Position numbers and translations under genes: made by a program. Below are positions 10,587 through 22,500 of a DNA stretch of 64,000 bases, piece by piece; positions within the stretch are counted from its first letter, which is position 1, and each line of letters begins with the position of its first letter. This stretch comes from Macquaria australasica (Eukaryota > Chordata > Actinopteri > Centrarchiformes > Percichthyidae), in contig SEMN01000346.1 in NCBI GenBank assembly GCA_005408345.1, forward strand, positions 430,083 to 494,082, read 5' to 3'. A model generated the notes under the pieces. That model ran no database searches and was not told the origin of the DNA. It worked only from the letters and a program-made list of their open reading frames with translations.

Positions 10587-13500
10587 CTGTAAAAAGGAAA
10601 TAAGCTTCAGATTTAGGCTCCCAAAACCACCTTCATCTTTCACTATCATTTACTTACTACTACACTAACAGTCCAGGAAACTGCAATTAAGAATCAACTG
10701 AGAATCAACAGGCAGCTGGAAGTCGGCCAATCAGTGAACTATCAGGAGTAAATTACAGGATTACAACAACAAGCAGAGATCTCAGTTTTAACTGGACATG
10801 CTGAGGTTAACATGTTGCATTTAGGACGTTAAAATGCTAAAATACTCTGACGTTTAAAGGTAACATGACATCCCTAAAGTGTAGTATATTAACATGCTAA
10901 CTTTCACACACAAATTGTTAACATGTTCACTGAAGATATTTCACTGAAGTTTTGGACCAACAGACAGATGGACAGAGCCACTGCTAGCATAGCGAGAAGT
11001 TCATTTACAAGCTGATCACTGTTACTGTTGTCCTACAATACTCTGTTCAAATTAACTGATGCAGCATAATAAGAACACGACAAAATATAAAAACAAGGTT
11101 TAACTGTCTTAATATCTGAAGTCACAGATTACTTAATGCTCCTTTGACCAGTGAATTTTGGACTGTTCTGTATCCTGAATAAAAACTGTAGCAACAGGAA
11201 CAACTGAACGTAAGCAGACTACAGATTTCACTCCCTGAACACATTCAACGACTGCTATTTGCATTCAGTCAGTATAACGCGGTACATCTGCAGCTGTAAA
11301 GGCAATAACAAGTTCCAGCAGTGTGTTAGCCGAGTGTTATGAGGCAGTTACTCACCCACATACTGCTGCTGTCTGGGACCACTGCTGCTCCAAAACACCA
11401 ACTATTTCACTACAATATGAGCTTTTTTTTGATTGACGACCACACACTTTTTAAATCACACAACAAATAACCCTCAACCCACAGGCGACTGTAATCCTCT
11501 AAGTCAAATAAAGTCGGGGAAAACGCTGGCAGGAGTCGTGAGGGTTTAACTCATCAACACACACACATATGCTGAGACAGATGGGTAAACAAAACAACTT
11601 GTTTTTTTCTTTTACTGTTCTGTTTCTACTCGTCATTTGGTACAAACTGTGATTTTATAGGTTGTTGTGGCACAAACACTGCTAACACCTGAACAGGTGC
11701 TTTCATTTATGTGGGCCGAGTTTAACCCCGAGAAGCAGGATGAGGAGTGGGACTACAGGATGTGTTGTCATATTTTATTATAACAACACATCCTGATGCT
11801 AATTATTGATAAAATACATAAAAAATATAGTATAATACTGTATTAGTTTAAAGTTAAAGGATATAATTTAATCAGAGGTGAGGGTGATTTTAACACTGCA
11901 TCTGCACAGGTGTGTAACTTCCCCTCCCTCCCTCCCCCCCAGGTATTAAAGGAATATGCTGCTTTACTTCCTACACTAATTAGAAGTTGAGATGAAACAG
12001 CATTTCGAGAGTATCGAGCTTCCGTATCGTGACGTATACAAGGACAAAAAACGAGCTAGGAGAGCCCAACGCCGCAAGCTACATGGACTGTTATCATGCT
12101 ACAGGTGAGACTCGTACCAGGCTGGAGAAAATGTAATATCTTGTAGGAGCACCTGCTGGTTTTTTCTTTACATAAACACACTCCCTGCTGTAATTTTGCA
12201 CAAAATCATTTATAAAAGTCCAGATTTGGTGGTAATATATCGGTGAAAAAGTCTTGAGACTTTAACCTTGTCAAACTGCTCTTTACCAGTATCCATTACA
12301 GCAGCTTTATGATTTCGTTTAACTAAAACTGAAATGCATGTTTTGTTCTCGTGCATGTAAATTTCGTGACCTGTTGGTTCTTTTCAGGAAAAATACGTTT
12401 GTCCTTCTTGGTGTTCCTGCTCTCTCAGCTGTCACTCGAACATACTACACCTGCCCGCCCACTCAGAGGCGTCGAGGCTAAAAGAGCATTTTATATTTCA
12501 GTTCTTTTCACTAATAAAACAATAAACAATACGGCTGAAATTCACTTTTGACCTTAATTTTATCTGCAACAAGGGATAATTTTCAGTTTGACTTCAACAT
12601 GTCAGGATGGATTATTTCTTATTTTAGTTTTGTAGCGGGGGCTGTAAAACAGAAACACTGGATAAAATATGTCTCATACCTCTGGAGACTTTATGTCCTA
12701 AACTCTCTTTGCTCTACATATAAATAAATAGATGTACGCTGCACGTCTGTCACCATCACGTTCTGATGAGAGTTGACGAGCTGAAGTCTGGCTTCCTACA
12801 ATCCTGCTCGGTGATTCATATCGGACGTCCAACACAGGACCCCTAAAAAATAAAACCTCATTCTTTATCGACGACCTGACTGTGCATTACGATCAGAGAT
12901 GACGACGACGACGATGATGATGATGAATCTGCTGCTCTGTCACAAAGTCAAATTCCTGAACGTTTATTAAAGCCGGCCAAGGAAGTGTCACTTTTGATTT
13001 CTTTGGTTTTTGTCGGCGTCAGAGTATCGACTCGTCGATTTTGCTCCACTTCTCTGCTCACGCTCTGTCCTTCAACCCTCCCTCCTTCCCTCCACTCTTA
13101 ATCCACCGTTTCTTCTTCTATCCTTTTCTTATTCCTTCCTTCCTTCTGTCCTTCATCCTCTCCATTTATCCCCATAACTTCTTCCAATACCTACCTGTGT
13201 CAACTGACTGTTCGCTAAACCCCGCCCCCAAACAGCCATTGTCCAATCATAGCTTAGCAACCGTAACTAGGCACAGCAGGTCTGAGTCTGCATCTGAAGA
13301 GTTTGGAGGTTAGTGTCTTTTTATTCGTCTCCTTTCCAAAATCAGAAACACAAGAGCTAAAGTTTAAGGAACAGTGTGTTAATCTGCTCTAACATAAGCC
13401 GCTAATGTTAGCATGCCTGGCTAACTAGTTACCTTAGATCCTAATAACTTATGTCAGAGTTTTAGGATGTTTGTCCTGCTCCTTAGAGAATTTAGGGACG

Positions 13501-16500
13501 TTTACCTGAGATTATTTCGCCCAGCACAAACCTCATCCTCACATCCTTTACTGTTGAAGTGAAACACCTGGTGAGGCTTTAGCCTCAGGCTTCTTTAGCA
13601 TCACAGCACTGAATTAGCATAACATCATGTATATAGTTAAATATGTATATATACAGTATATATATCGTTTTAAAAAAGTCAGCTGGAGTTTTCAACCCGC
13701 TCACAGAGTTATAAAATAAAATCTCAGTAATTAACTTAGTTCTCACTTTGTTAAATTAATCATGGCTACTTTTAAGTAACTACTGTATATTTACCAGAGT
13801 GTTGCGCATTAGCTCATTTGAATATTTGTTAATTTATCGACTTACTTATTATTTCCGTCCTTTGTTTTAAGGTATTTTTAAGGTAAGTGTCACTGTCTGC
13901 TTACTTTATTCTCTCTGTTTTGTTTTTGATCTGGAACTTTGTCCATCGTGGAATAAAGAAAAGTCTGAAAAGTCGAGCAGTGGTCATTTCAGCCAGAAAA
14001 ATCAGTGGTTGCTGACTAAAATTGAGAGCCTTCGTCTCTACTGCTGTAAACTTTATGAAGTGCGTGCGTGCAGTGTGATGTGGTGACGGTAACTTCTTTC
14101 TTCCCTTCAGCCTGATGTCCTCCTCCATCCTAAATTACTGCCTCTTTCCTGTCCTCCCTCCGTCCTTTAATCTGTTCTTCCATATCTCACCATCCCTTGA
14201 AACCTACACCCTCCATCTTTGCTTCTTCCTTTCTGTCACTACTGAAACTTGCCTCCTTTCTTGATTTTTGTCCATCTTTTAATCCTTCTACCATTCCTCC
14301 TTCACTCCCTCCTTCCCACTCTCTTCCTCCCTCCTTTCGCTGATACTTCCACCCATTCGTCTAATCAATCCTCCATCTTTCCCTCCTCACCTCTCTTCAC
14401 CATTCCTTCCCTACTTAATTCTTTCCCTTCCTCCTTTCCCATAGTCCCTCCTCCTCCTCCTCCCATACGTCCGTGCTGTACTCACCTGCCACCAGCAGGA
14501 TGGGGTGTTTATCGGGATGCAGCTCCATCTGCCTGGCGATCCAGGGCCCGTCGAAGTGAGCGTACCACCAGCCCTTCTTCTTGTTCTGGGGGTCTTTGTA
14601 CTGGTCGCCCGGTCGGATGAACGGGATGCGGAAGTAGCGCTGCTGCCGGTTCATGGCCACCTCGTACTGCCGGGCCGGTATGGGCGGGGCTGGGTTCTGC
14701 TGGGCTGTTGATTGGACGGGAAAAAGAGTTAGGACGTCTTCCACTGATTATAGCAACCAATCCGGAGTGAGCGACCTTGTTTACATGCAGGCTGGGGTCA
14801 GTTAATGGGAAAGATGGTCAAAATTTACTGAGCAACAGCCTCATTCCTGTTTATCCACCTGTGTATTAACTCATGAAAGAGTATGGAGCCTCCACCATCA
14901 AAGACCTGCCCTGCTGAAGTGCCTTTGAGCTAAATATCGTCTGGTGCCAGTCTGACCTGCTTACAGAGGTTTCAGTACATAATTAAAGCTTGCAATGTGG
15001 TGTGCTGCATTCCAGTGACGTAAGATTGTTGGAAATTCCAGTTTTCTACTCAGAAAAGTGAACCGGAACAGCCCACCAAGATAACCTTGTTTCCAAAGAT
15101 GGCTACAAGAACTGATCTCTGTTAGACATTTGGAAAAACATTTTAACAACTCGAAATGTCTTCACATGTGAAGAATCTCTTTTACAATATCTTTAGACAA
15201 GATTAATGAGGGTTGATTTTTGTCTTTTTTAATTCTGCCTTAAACTGAGCTGAAATTTATACGTATTTCTGGTCTTGTTGCTTCGATGTTACTTTTGGAT
15301 CAAATGTGTTTCAGTGTCTGCTGGCGTGACTGTATATTAAAATCCATGAATAAAAACAATAATTAAAAAAATTATAATTTAATAAGAAACAGTATTTAAG
15401 GCTGAAAGGATGCTCAAACATTAAGTTTGCTGGCTTCACAACAGAAAAGAAAACCACAGAGACATCAGTGTCTAGCAATTAGCCATAGTTAGCTAGTTAG
15501 CTTAGCATAAATGGCTAAAAAGTAACATTTGAAAGACAGCATCTCATCTTTGCAGAAACAGTTTCCTAGTTATTCCTGGTTGCACTGGAAGACAAGACTC
15601 AGGACCTTGAACTGTACGCAGCATTAATAAAGAACAGTAGTGCAGCTTCACCTCTAACTAACGGGGCTTTTAAGGTAAATGTGCATTAATTCTGATGTTG
15701 TTGATACACAGGTGAGTGCTCTGGAACAGGACTCATGCAAAATGAAAAAAAGCAAACATGGAACAAAGAATCACAGTCAGCCCGACCAGGTTGAACTATC
15801 AGCTGATCCAGTGGGAACATTTCTTCTCACAGGTCCCCATTAAATCACTGCATGTAAACATTAAGCCCTGCTCCGCTGCTCCTGGATCAGGTCTGAATAA
15901 TGAACCCGTTCCCTGGTCTCCATGTTTAGGTCCTTGCTGTTAGAGGAGGGTCAGCAGAGATCAGCGGTGCTGATGACCGAGGGGAGAAATCAGCGAGACA
16001 GGAAGCGTGGCAGATGTTTATGAAGGGGTTTGCAAACTCAGGTGAAACATAAAACATACAGTATTTGCATCTTTCTACAAAGTGGAGCGTAAAATCAGGA
16101 TCTACTGATTGAGGAAGCTTTACTCTACATGATACAGCTTGTTGAGTCAGTGCTCTGCAAAAATGCTCATTTTAACAAGTCATTTCATCTCGTATTTAGT
16201 TTTAAAATCAAGAAATGTGGAAAGAAAACACTTGTTTCCAACACAGTTCAGCTTGTTAAAAGAATTCTCTTGATTTAAGTAACAGGATGTTGATTTCCTG
16301 TCTTTATTCCTTGTTTCAAAAGCTGAGCAACGGAAACAAGAGAAGTGTGGATCTTCTTGTTCTACACGTTAAAAATAAACTGATTCCAAGATTTAAACAC
16401 CTTGTTAAAAATTAGTCTTTGCAGCGTCTGAAAACATGAAACAACCATCTGTTTCAGGGCAACACATCAACAACAAAATGGCACCCTCACACCACCTTGC

Positions 16501-19500
16501 AAAAGGCGAGAAATTGAAAAAGAACCACGCCAACAAACATGTTGACTTCACCGTCCCATACTAACAACTTCTAGACAGGAAAGAAATCCCCAAAACTTCA
16601 ACGTTAAAAAAAAAAGAAAAATCAGCCCTTTTTGTTCAGAAAAAGCAGTAAAATGGAGAAATAATCTTGGGGGAGGCACTTGAACTTAACTCCCTGCTGA
16701 ATACTTGTACTTCCTGCCTTACTGCTACAGAGCGCCGGAGTTCTTCTGGTGACTCATCGAGGGGGTCGAGAGGAGAGCCGCACTGAGGTTTCAAGGCTGA
16801 CGAAAACAAGGTGGATGTGCGACCTGTTCGTACGGACAGAGATCAAACTGTGGCTGCGACACCAGCGGGGCAAACGTCCAACACTCCGGTGAAACGGGAT
16901 TCAAGCTACCGTTTCTGTATTTTTATCTGCACAAGTGTCTCAGGAATTTATCTTCGCTGTCAACAAACTTGTAACATCAGGACATTTAGGGTTAAACTGT
17001 GCCTGTCTGATAAAACATCTGCCAGTCAAAGTTCCCACCTGACAACAGCTTCATGAACAAAGTCTGTAAAACCTGGATTTCAATTTGATTTGTGGACCTT
17101 CACTTCATTTATCTGTGCAGCTGTGAATCAGCAGATAAATGCTTCCTCTAAAAGCCCAACTGTATCCCGGGGGTTTAAAGGGAAAGTTCGCCTCTACTTT
17201 CGACTGGTGGTAGTTTTGTTTTTCCATTTCTAGATGTAGAGACATCTGTGCCGTGTTTTCTGCCCCCCCCAAGATGTAACGGAGGTAAATGTAATGAAAA
17301 AAACAACAGTGGCCTGGTCACACCAGCACCTGAAACCGCAAGATCTGCGATTTCGCTCAACTTTAGTCCATTCTGACACGGAAGTTTGCAAACCATCTCG
17401 ACAGCGCTGACCTTTGAGGGGACAGAGAGCCGGAGAGTCCAACATCTCGGACTCTCCGGCTCTCATATTTGTATCTTATCAGCTGTGTTTCACCGTCCAG
17501 GTTTACTGAACCTCCTCTTGTCGGAGAATAAACTGCTCCACAACGGAGGAACAAATTCATAGACAGTTAAGACAGTGGAAAACACAGCTTTATGAATAAA
17601 CTCTCTGAACTTACTCTCCTGTTAGCGACTGAACTGGCGAACTTGCTAAGTGTCAATTAGCTAGGAAGTTTCCCCCCCTCTTTAATAACTCTTTATTGAA
17701 TGAAATAATGTACTATCCTGAGATCCAAATGTCAGCGGGGATAAACAGCTCAGTCCCAGCTGGCTAGCCCATTAGCAGTAAACTTTCCAGTTACAGTAGT
17801 TTCCCAACTAACTGCTGTACCAAGACTCTACAAGAAAATATTTTGCAAAGACGGGTGGTTTAATTTCGCTGTGCCTCTTTCTGGTGTGACCGAGTCTTAG
17901 CATTGCTGCAGAGTTTTTCAAATATAGATTTTTTTTAATGTTTTGGGCATCAAACACACTGCTGCCACCCCAGTACCTCTATTGTGTTTGGGTGTCAGCA
18001 GAAATCTGAGCAGTGACGATCTCAAAACCTGAGCAAATAAAACTGAAATGTATTATTATATACACATGTATATATAAAGAATATATACATACATACATGT
18101 GTACACACGTGTTGTTTTTTTTAATGGTTAGGTACCACTAGGAGTTAGTGAGTGAATGGATGAGTTTGGTGTGATTTGGGTGAACTGACCCTTTACAGAA
18201 TTTCGTTAGTCTGGTTTCAGTGGAGAGTTTAAGAGTCCCAGACGGTCTAAACTATATTTATGAGGCTTTTCTAAACAGAAGACAACAGAAATCTGGATGA
18301 AACATATTTTGGCAAGAAAATGATCAGATTTAAACATAAACATCACCAGATTTAGTCGACTAGCAACTTCAGATAAACCCACATCAGTCGACCTCCAGTG
18401 AGGATTTAACTACTCTGTACAGACAGATTGCTAGTCAGCATTTGTTCTGGATGCCTCATATAGCTGAATGGGCTGTTATGTATCTAAAATCTTCATTAAG
18501 TCAGGAGTGAATGAAGTGAAGCATCGGCTCGCTGCTTGAACGACGACACCTTTTACAACATTTCTCTTCCAATCAGCGGGTGCAGTGGCCTTTTCCTCGT
18601 GTCACGCTCCTGTAAACGTGATGCTATCATCTGCCACCAAACACAACCCAGGCAAACTGCCCTGAAAGCCTTCTGTCCTTCCTCTCTCTCTCTGTCGCTT
18701 TCTTTTCCTTCCTTGAGAATTTCTCCGTGTGGGAGTATCAATAACAGCAGCCTTAAGAGCTCGGAGGAATTACCTCGGCTCTTTATCAAACCGTTATGGC
18801 CGCCTGGGAGGCGTCTCGCAAAATGGGCGAGAGCTGGCACCGGTGCACCGGTCATAAAGACGAAACGGCAGCTTCGTGCTTCAAAATCATTCAAATAATC
18901 TCCTCCACACACGTCTCAATAGAGGCAGCGGTTGCCATGGAAACCCATCAACCTTCCTCCTCCACCATCACAGAAAGGGAAACTTTTCCATCAAACTGAG
19001 CAGCACAGAGCACAAACCCCAGGCCAACAGTGATCCCAGTTAAGAGCAGACCTCTACCAGGGTGGGGGTGTGTGGGTGGGGGTTAATAAGGGGGGGATGT
19101 AGCTCTGCGGTTAGTAGCGTTCACACTGGAGGACCACTTACATGCTTTTTTCACAGGAGGTGCATGATCTGAAAGTAAACATGCCAGGTTACACAGACGA
19201 ACAGGAAGTGATGCAACACAGCAGTAACAGTGAAACAAGAGAGACGTGATAACACATCATGAAACAGACGAGACGACAGAATGAAAATATAAATACTGCT
19301 GATACACATGATAACTAAGGTGTTCATCATCATCATTATCCTTCAGCTGATTTAGAGTATTAGATGTGTTCAGGTGTGGTGACAAAGTGATAAAGAGTGA
19401 TAAGAAAGAATAAAATGTTTTTCCATTTATAAGATAATTATACTTCAGTGCATAAATTAGAGAAAATACTGGACATTGCAATTATATTTCAAAGGTGTAA

Positions 19501-22500
19501 ATGTGTGAAAATTAAGCAGAAAATTTCCAGAAACGATATGAGCACTCAGTAAACCCACACACACCGTCCTGCTGCCCCCAACACTCACTAGATCACCAAA
19601 TGTGGATTCATCCGTCGCTGAAAATAGTCCCCAACAAATACACTATTTCCTCCTGTTTGTTTGTGAGGTGTTTTTAAAGATTTACGTCTTCAGCAGGAAC
19701 CAATGGGCTTGGAGCTGAGAGCCACAGACAGGAAGTCAGACAGGACTGAGAGACGGACTAACATGTTGGGTTTTTTTTGGTCTTTTCATGGAATTTGTCG
19801 ACAGTAAGAAATTACAGATTGACACGAGACTGATCCTCCAGAAGTGTAAAACCTATAAATATGTAAACTGATGGAAGACTTTAGAGAGTGTGTGGTGACA
19901 TGTTAGTTTGGATTTAGGAGGTTTCAACAAGCTTTTAAACAAAAGGTCTTTCTGACATGTTTTTTAATGACAAAGCTGAAACTTTCATCCTGAGTTGACT
20001 TACTGTTGCTCTTTCCTACATTTCTTTCATGTCATTTTCCAGTAGATGAAGTGAACTCCTCGGGGTGTCATTGCTCCAGTGGTGAAGATGTATATGAACA
20101 TATATCTGAGAGGTCCTGGTCTAAAATCCAGGCTAAGACCTTTGTCACTTATCACTCCCCTGGCCTTTATCCTGTCGCTCTAAACGAGATAGCGCCTCTT
20201 TCATTCCCACTCCGCGCCCCGAACGCCTGTTCTTGCAATGGGTAACTGGGGTTGAGTGGGTTCGATCTCCCGTCAGAAGTGCGTAACGCTTTACGGCACT
20301 ACGTCTCACACGGGTCTAGCTCGGTATTCTCAGTATGGATATCATGGCAGAGGCCAAGAGACCGAAGAGGATGCTGACGGGGGAAGCTAAGAAGGGAAAA
20401 AGTGACCCAGTTAATCTGGGACTGGCTTTTAGTCATTGGCGAGCCGGCCTTCTGCTGTTGGACTAGTGAGTCACATTAGTTGGCTCGCTGTGTCTTGTGT
20501 TGTCAACTCGCTAGTTTTTGATCATAAGCCAAGTCAGCCCACCAAATCCAAATCCTTCAGCTGGTCAACAGATGCACGAGTACAGCTGTCCATGAGGGGG
20601 AAGTGCACTCCGACAACTGTAGGGGGCGCCAAGTCGCACAAAATACCAATTCCTGCAAAAGGTTGCTTTTATCTTGTGGAGCTCATTCATAGGTGAAGAT
20701 CGGATTATATTTGTTGGAGAAGCATTGGACCTGTTGTGCAAAAAATCAGAAATCCTGTTTGTGGAAATGTGCTTGGCTGGTGCTGAAGGCCATATGGTTC
20801 AGTGCTTTATGAAGATCCACATAGACCCCGTCTCCCCCGGGTCAGGAGCCTTTACATTTACACCTGGTATTAAGCAGTGATGCATATCCTCGCAATGACA
20901 TCTGATCACAGGCCTTTACGGTTCAAGTGTTCTTGAATGTGTGTAAGTAATGGAAATTAAACATGTTAAACTACTGTGTAAATATAGGAGGATTGGAGAC
21001 TGTTTTGATGTGACAGTGACAAAGGTCCTGGGACAGATTCCCCCCTCAGGTATCATATGTACCTGCCACACTGAGTCAGGACCTCCCGGTAATAAACGGG
21101 TTCTCTAAAGTACTGTTTGTGTCCGTGAGGCCGAGCGGCAGCAGGACGAAGCTGCGGCTCTCGTGTGGAAGCAGAGGATGAAGGATGACAGTGGGTGTGT
21201 GGGGCTCGCGGTCCAATCAGTAGTCTGAGCGAGGCACACAATAGACGGCTCAGAGTGAGAGCTCTCTGTCGTCATGACAACTCGACGTGTGGCACAGGGA
21301 GATGAGGCGATGGCGGCGGAGCAGAGAGGTGAGAGGCAGGCAGAGTCCGTTTGTTCCTCGTGTTTGAACATCGTCTGGGCTGAGCGAACATGGCGAACTG
21401 TTCGTGACCCTGAACGCCCCAGAGGAGTTCTTCTTCATTAAGTCTTCATGAAGAGTCACATTCAGTGTCTTATCAAAGTAAATTTTAAGGCTTGTACGAC
21501 CGATCAAGGCAGAAGGAGGGTGATTCGTAGATTCAACGCAGAAGTATAAATCAGGCTTTAACTGGTGTTTTTAAAAGAAAAACGAGCAGTTCTTCTTTGT
21601 GCACCTCACAAATATGAGCGACGTGAGCGTGGTGTGAAAATTAATATGGAGACAGAATCTGATAACAAAACATTGTTGATTTAGGTTTTTACCCAATTTC
21701 ACTGAAGTCAACACAAAGATGTCAATAAAAGGCATATTTAGAAACTTAATTTGGATTTTATTTAATCATCTTATCGTGCGTTTATTTGATTTGCCTGTGT
21801 TAATGTTCTTTTCATTTGACTCTTTATGGTGAAGCATTTTATAAAGTCTTTGTTTCGATAACTGAGCTATAAACTAAATGATTCATCATCTTTCTAACAT
21901 TTGATGATGATGATGATATCACTGTTACAGGTGCATGTGATGAACAGAGTTGGGCAGTAACACGTTATAGTAATGTGATTACTTTTTTCTTTATAAATGA
22001 GAAAAAGAGTGTCGGCATATTTCAGAGTTTTAAACAGGATTGTGGACGTGAAAAGGAAAAATTAAATGAATGAACAAATGGAGTTTACAAAAGGAGTATA
22101 CGTCTCCATTACTGCTCAGAAACTATTACTGGGAGCGTTTTAGAATGAAGCCTGGAGCTTCTCAGAGGACTTTATTTGTAAATGAAGCTTAAACAGCATC
22201 TCACTGCTGGAGAAGCAGAATAAAGATGTTAATGATAAAAACAGTTGGTTTCCAGATAAACACCAACATTTATTTAAAGATCTAACAGTGCAGTTATTTG
22301 CCGTACCGTAGTCGGTGACAGATTTGGGCGCCCGCTGCTCCGTCTCTGTGTTTCTCTTCTTGTTCTTTGACTTCCAGGCGTGGTAAACTTTGAGCCGGCG
22401 GTGGAACTCCTCTCTGCAGGCGGCCAGCAGGTCGATGTCTGAAGGGGAAAAATCAGTTCAAAACAAATACTGAGACTATTACTACAAGTAAATGTCAGAA

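Larger units (their letters stand above)
10587..14485 (-). other. MYO6 intron before the terminal exon
   Basis: A 3.9-kb intron. It holds a decayed repeat copy at 10795-10990 and a (GAC)n/(GAT)n run at 12898-12926. It also has pyrimidine-rich tracts at about 13055-13185 and 14140-14470. The second of these lies just inside the 5' splice site, so the transcript is purine-rich there. No further exon was seen. Confidence 0.7.
14705..22306 (-). other. MYO6 intron at the small-insert position
   Basis: A 7.6-kb intron, the longest internal one here. In mammals a 27-nt small-insert exon lies in this position; I searched the minus strand for a phase-1 27-nt exon resembling DFAPFLNNS and found none. 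The intron holds a perfect hairpin (17425-17464), an AT/TG-rich tract near 18045-18115, an X-box (18931-18944), a G-rich quadruplex-like run (19061-19097) and a decayed coding-like repeat (about 20160-20880). Confidence 0.65.

Noticed and set aside
10207..10668. 153-residue plus-strand open frame
   Set aside because: Antisense shadow over the MYO6 terminal exon.
17039..17063. Possible small-insert exon: minus-strand ...ttttacag then ACTTTGTTCATGAAG... then GTGGGA
   Set aside because: It starts with Asp-Phe as the small insert does, but it is 25 nt, which would break the reading frame, and the remaining residues do not match.
18553..18912. 119-residue minus-strand and 120-residue plus-strand open frames
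   Set aside because: Both strands are open over the same GC-rich segment; no recognised protein and no splice fit to MYO6. More likely regulatory DNA.
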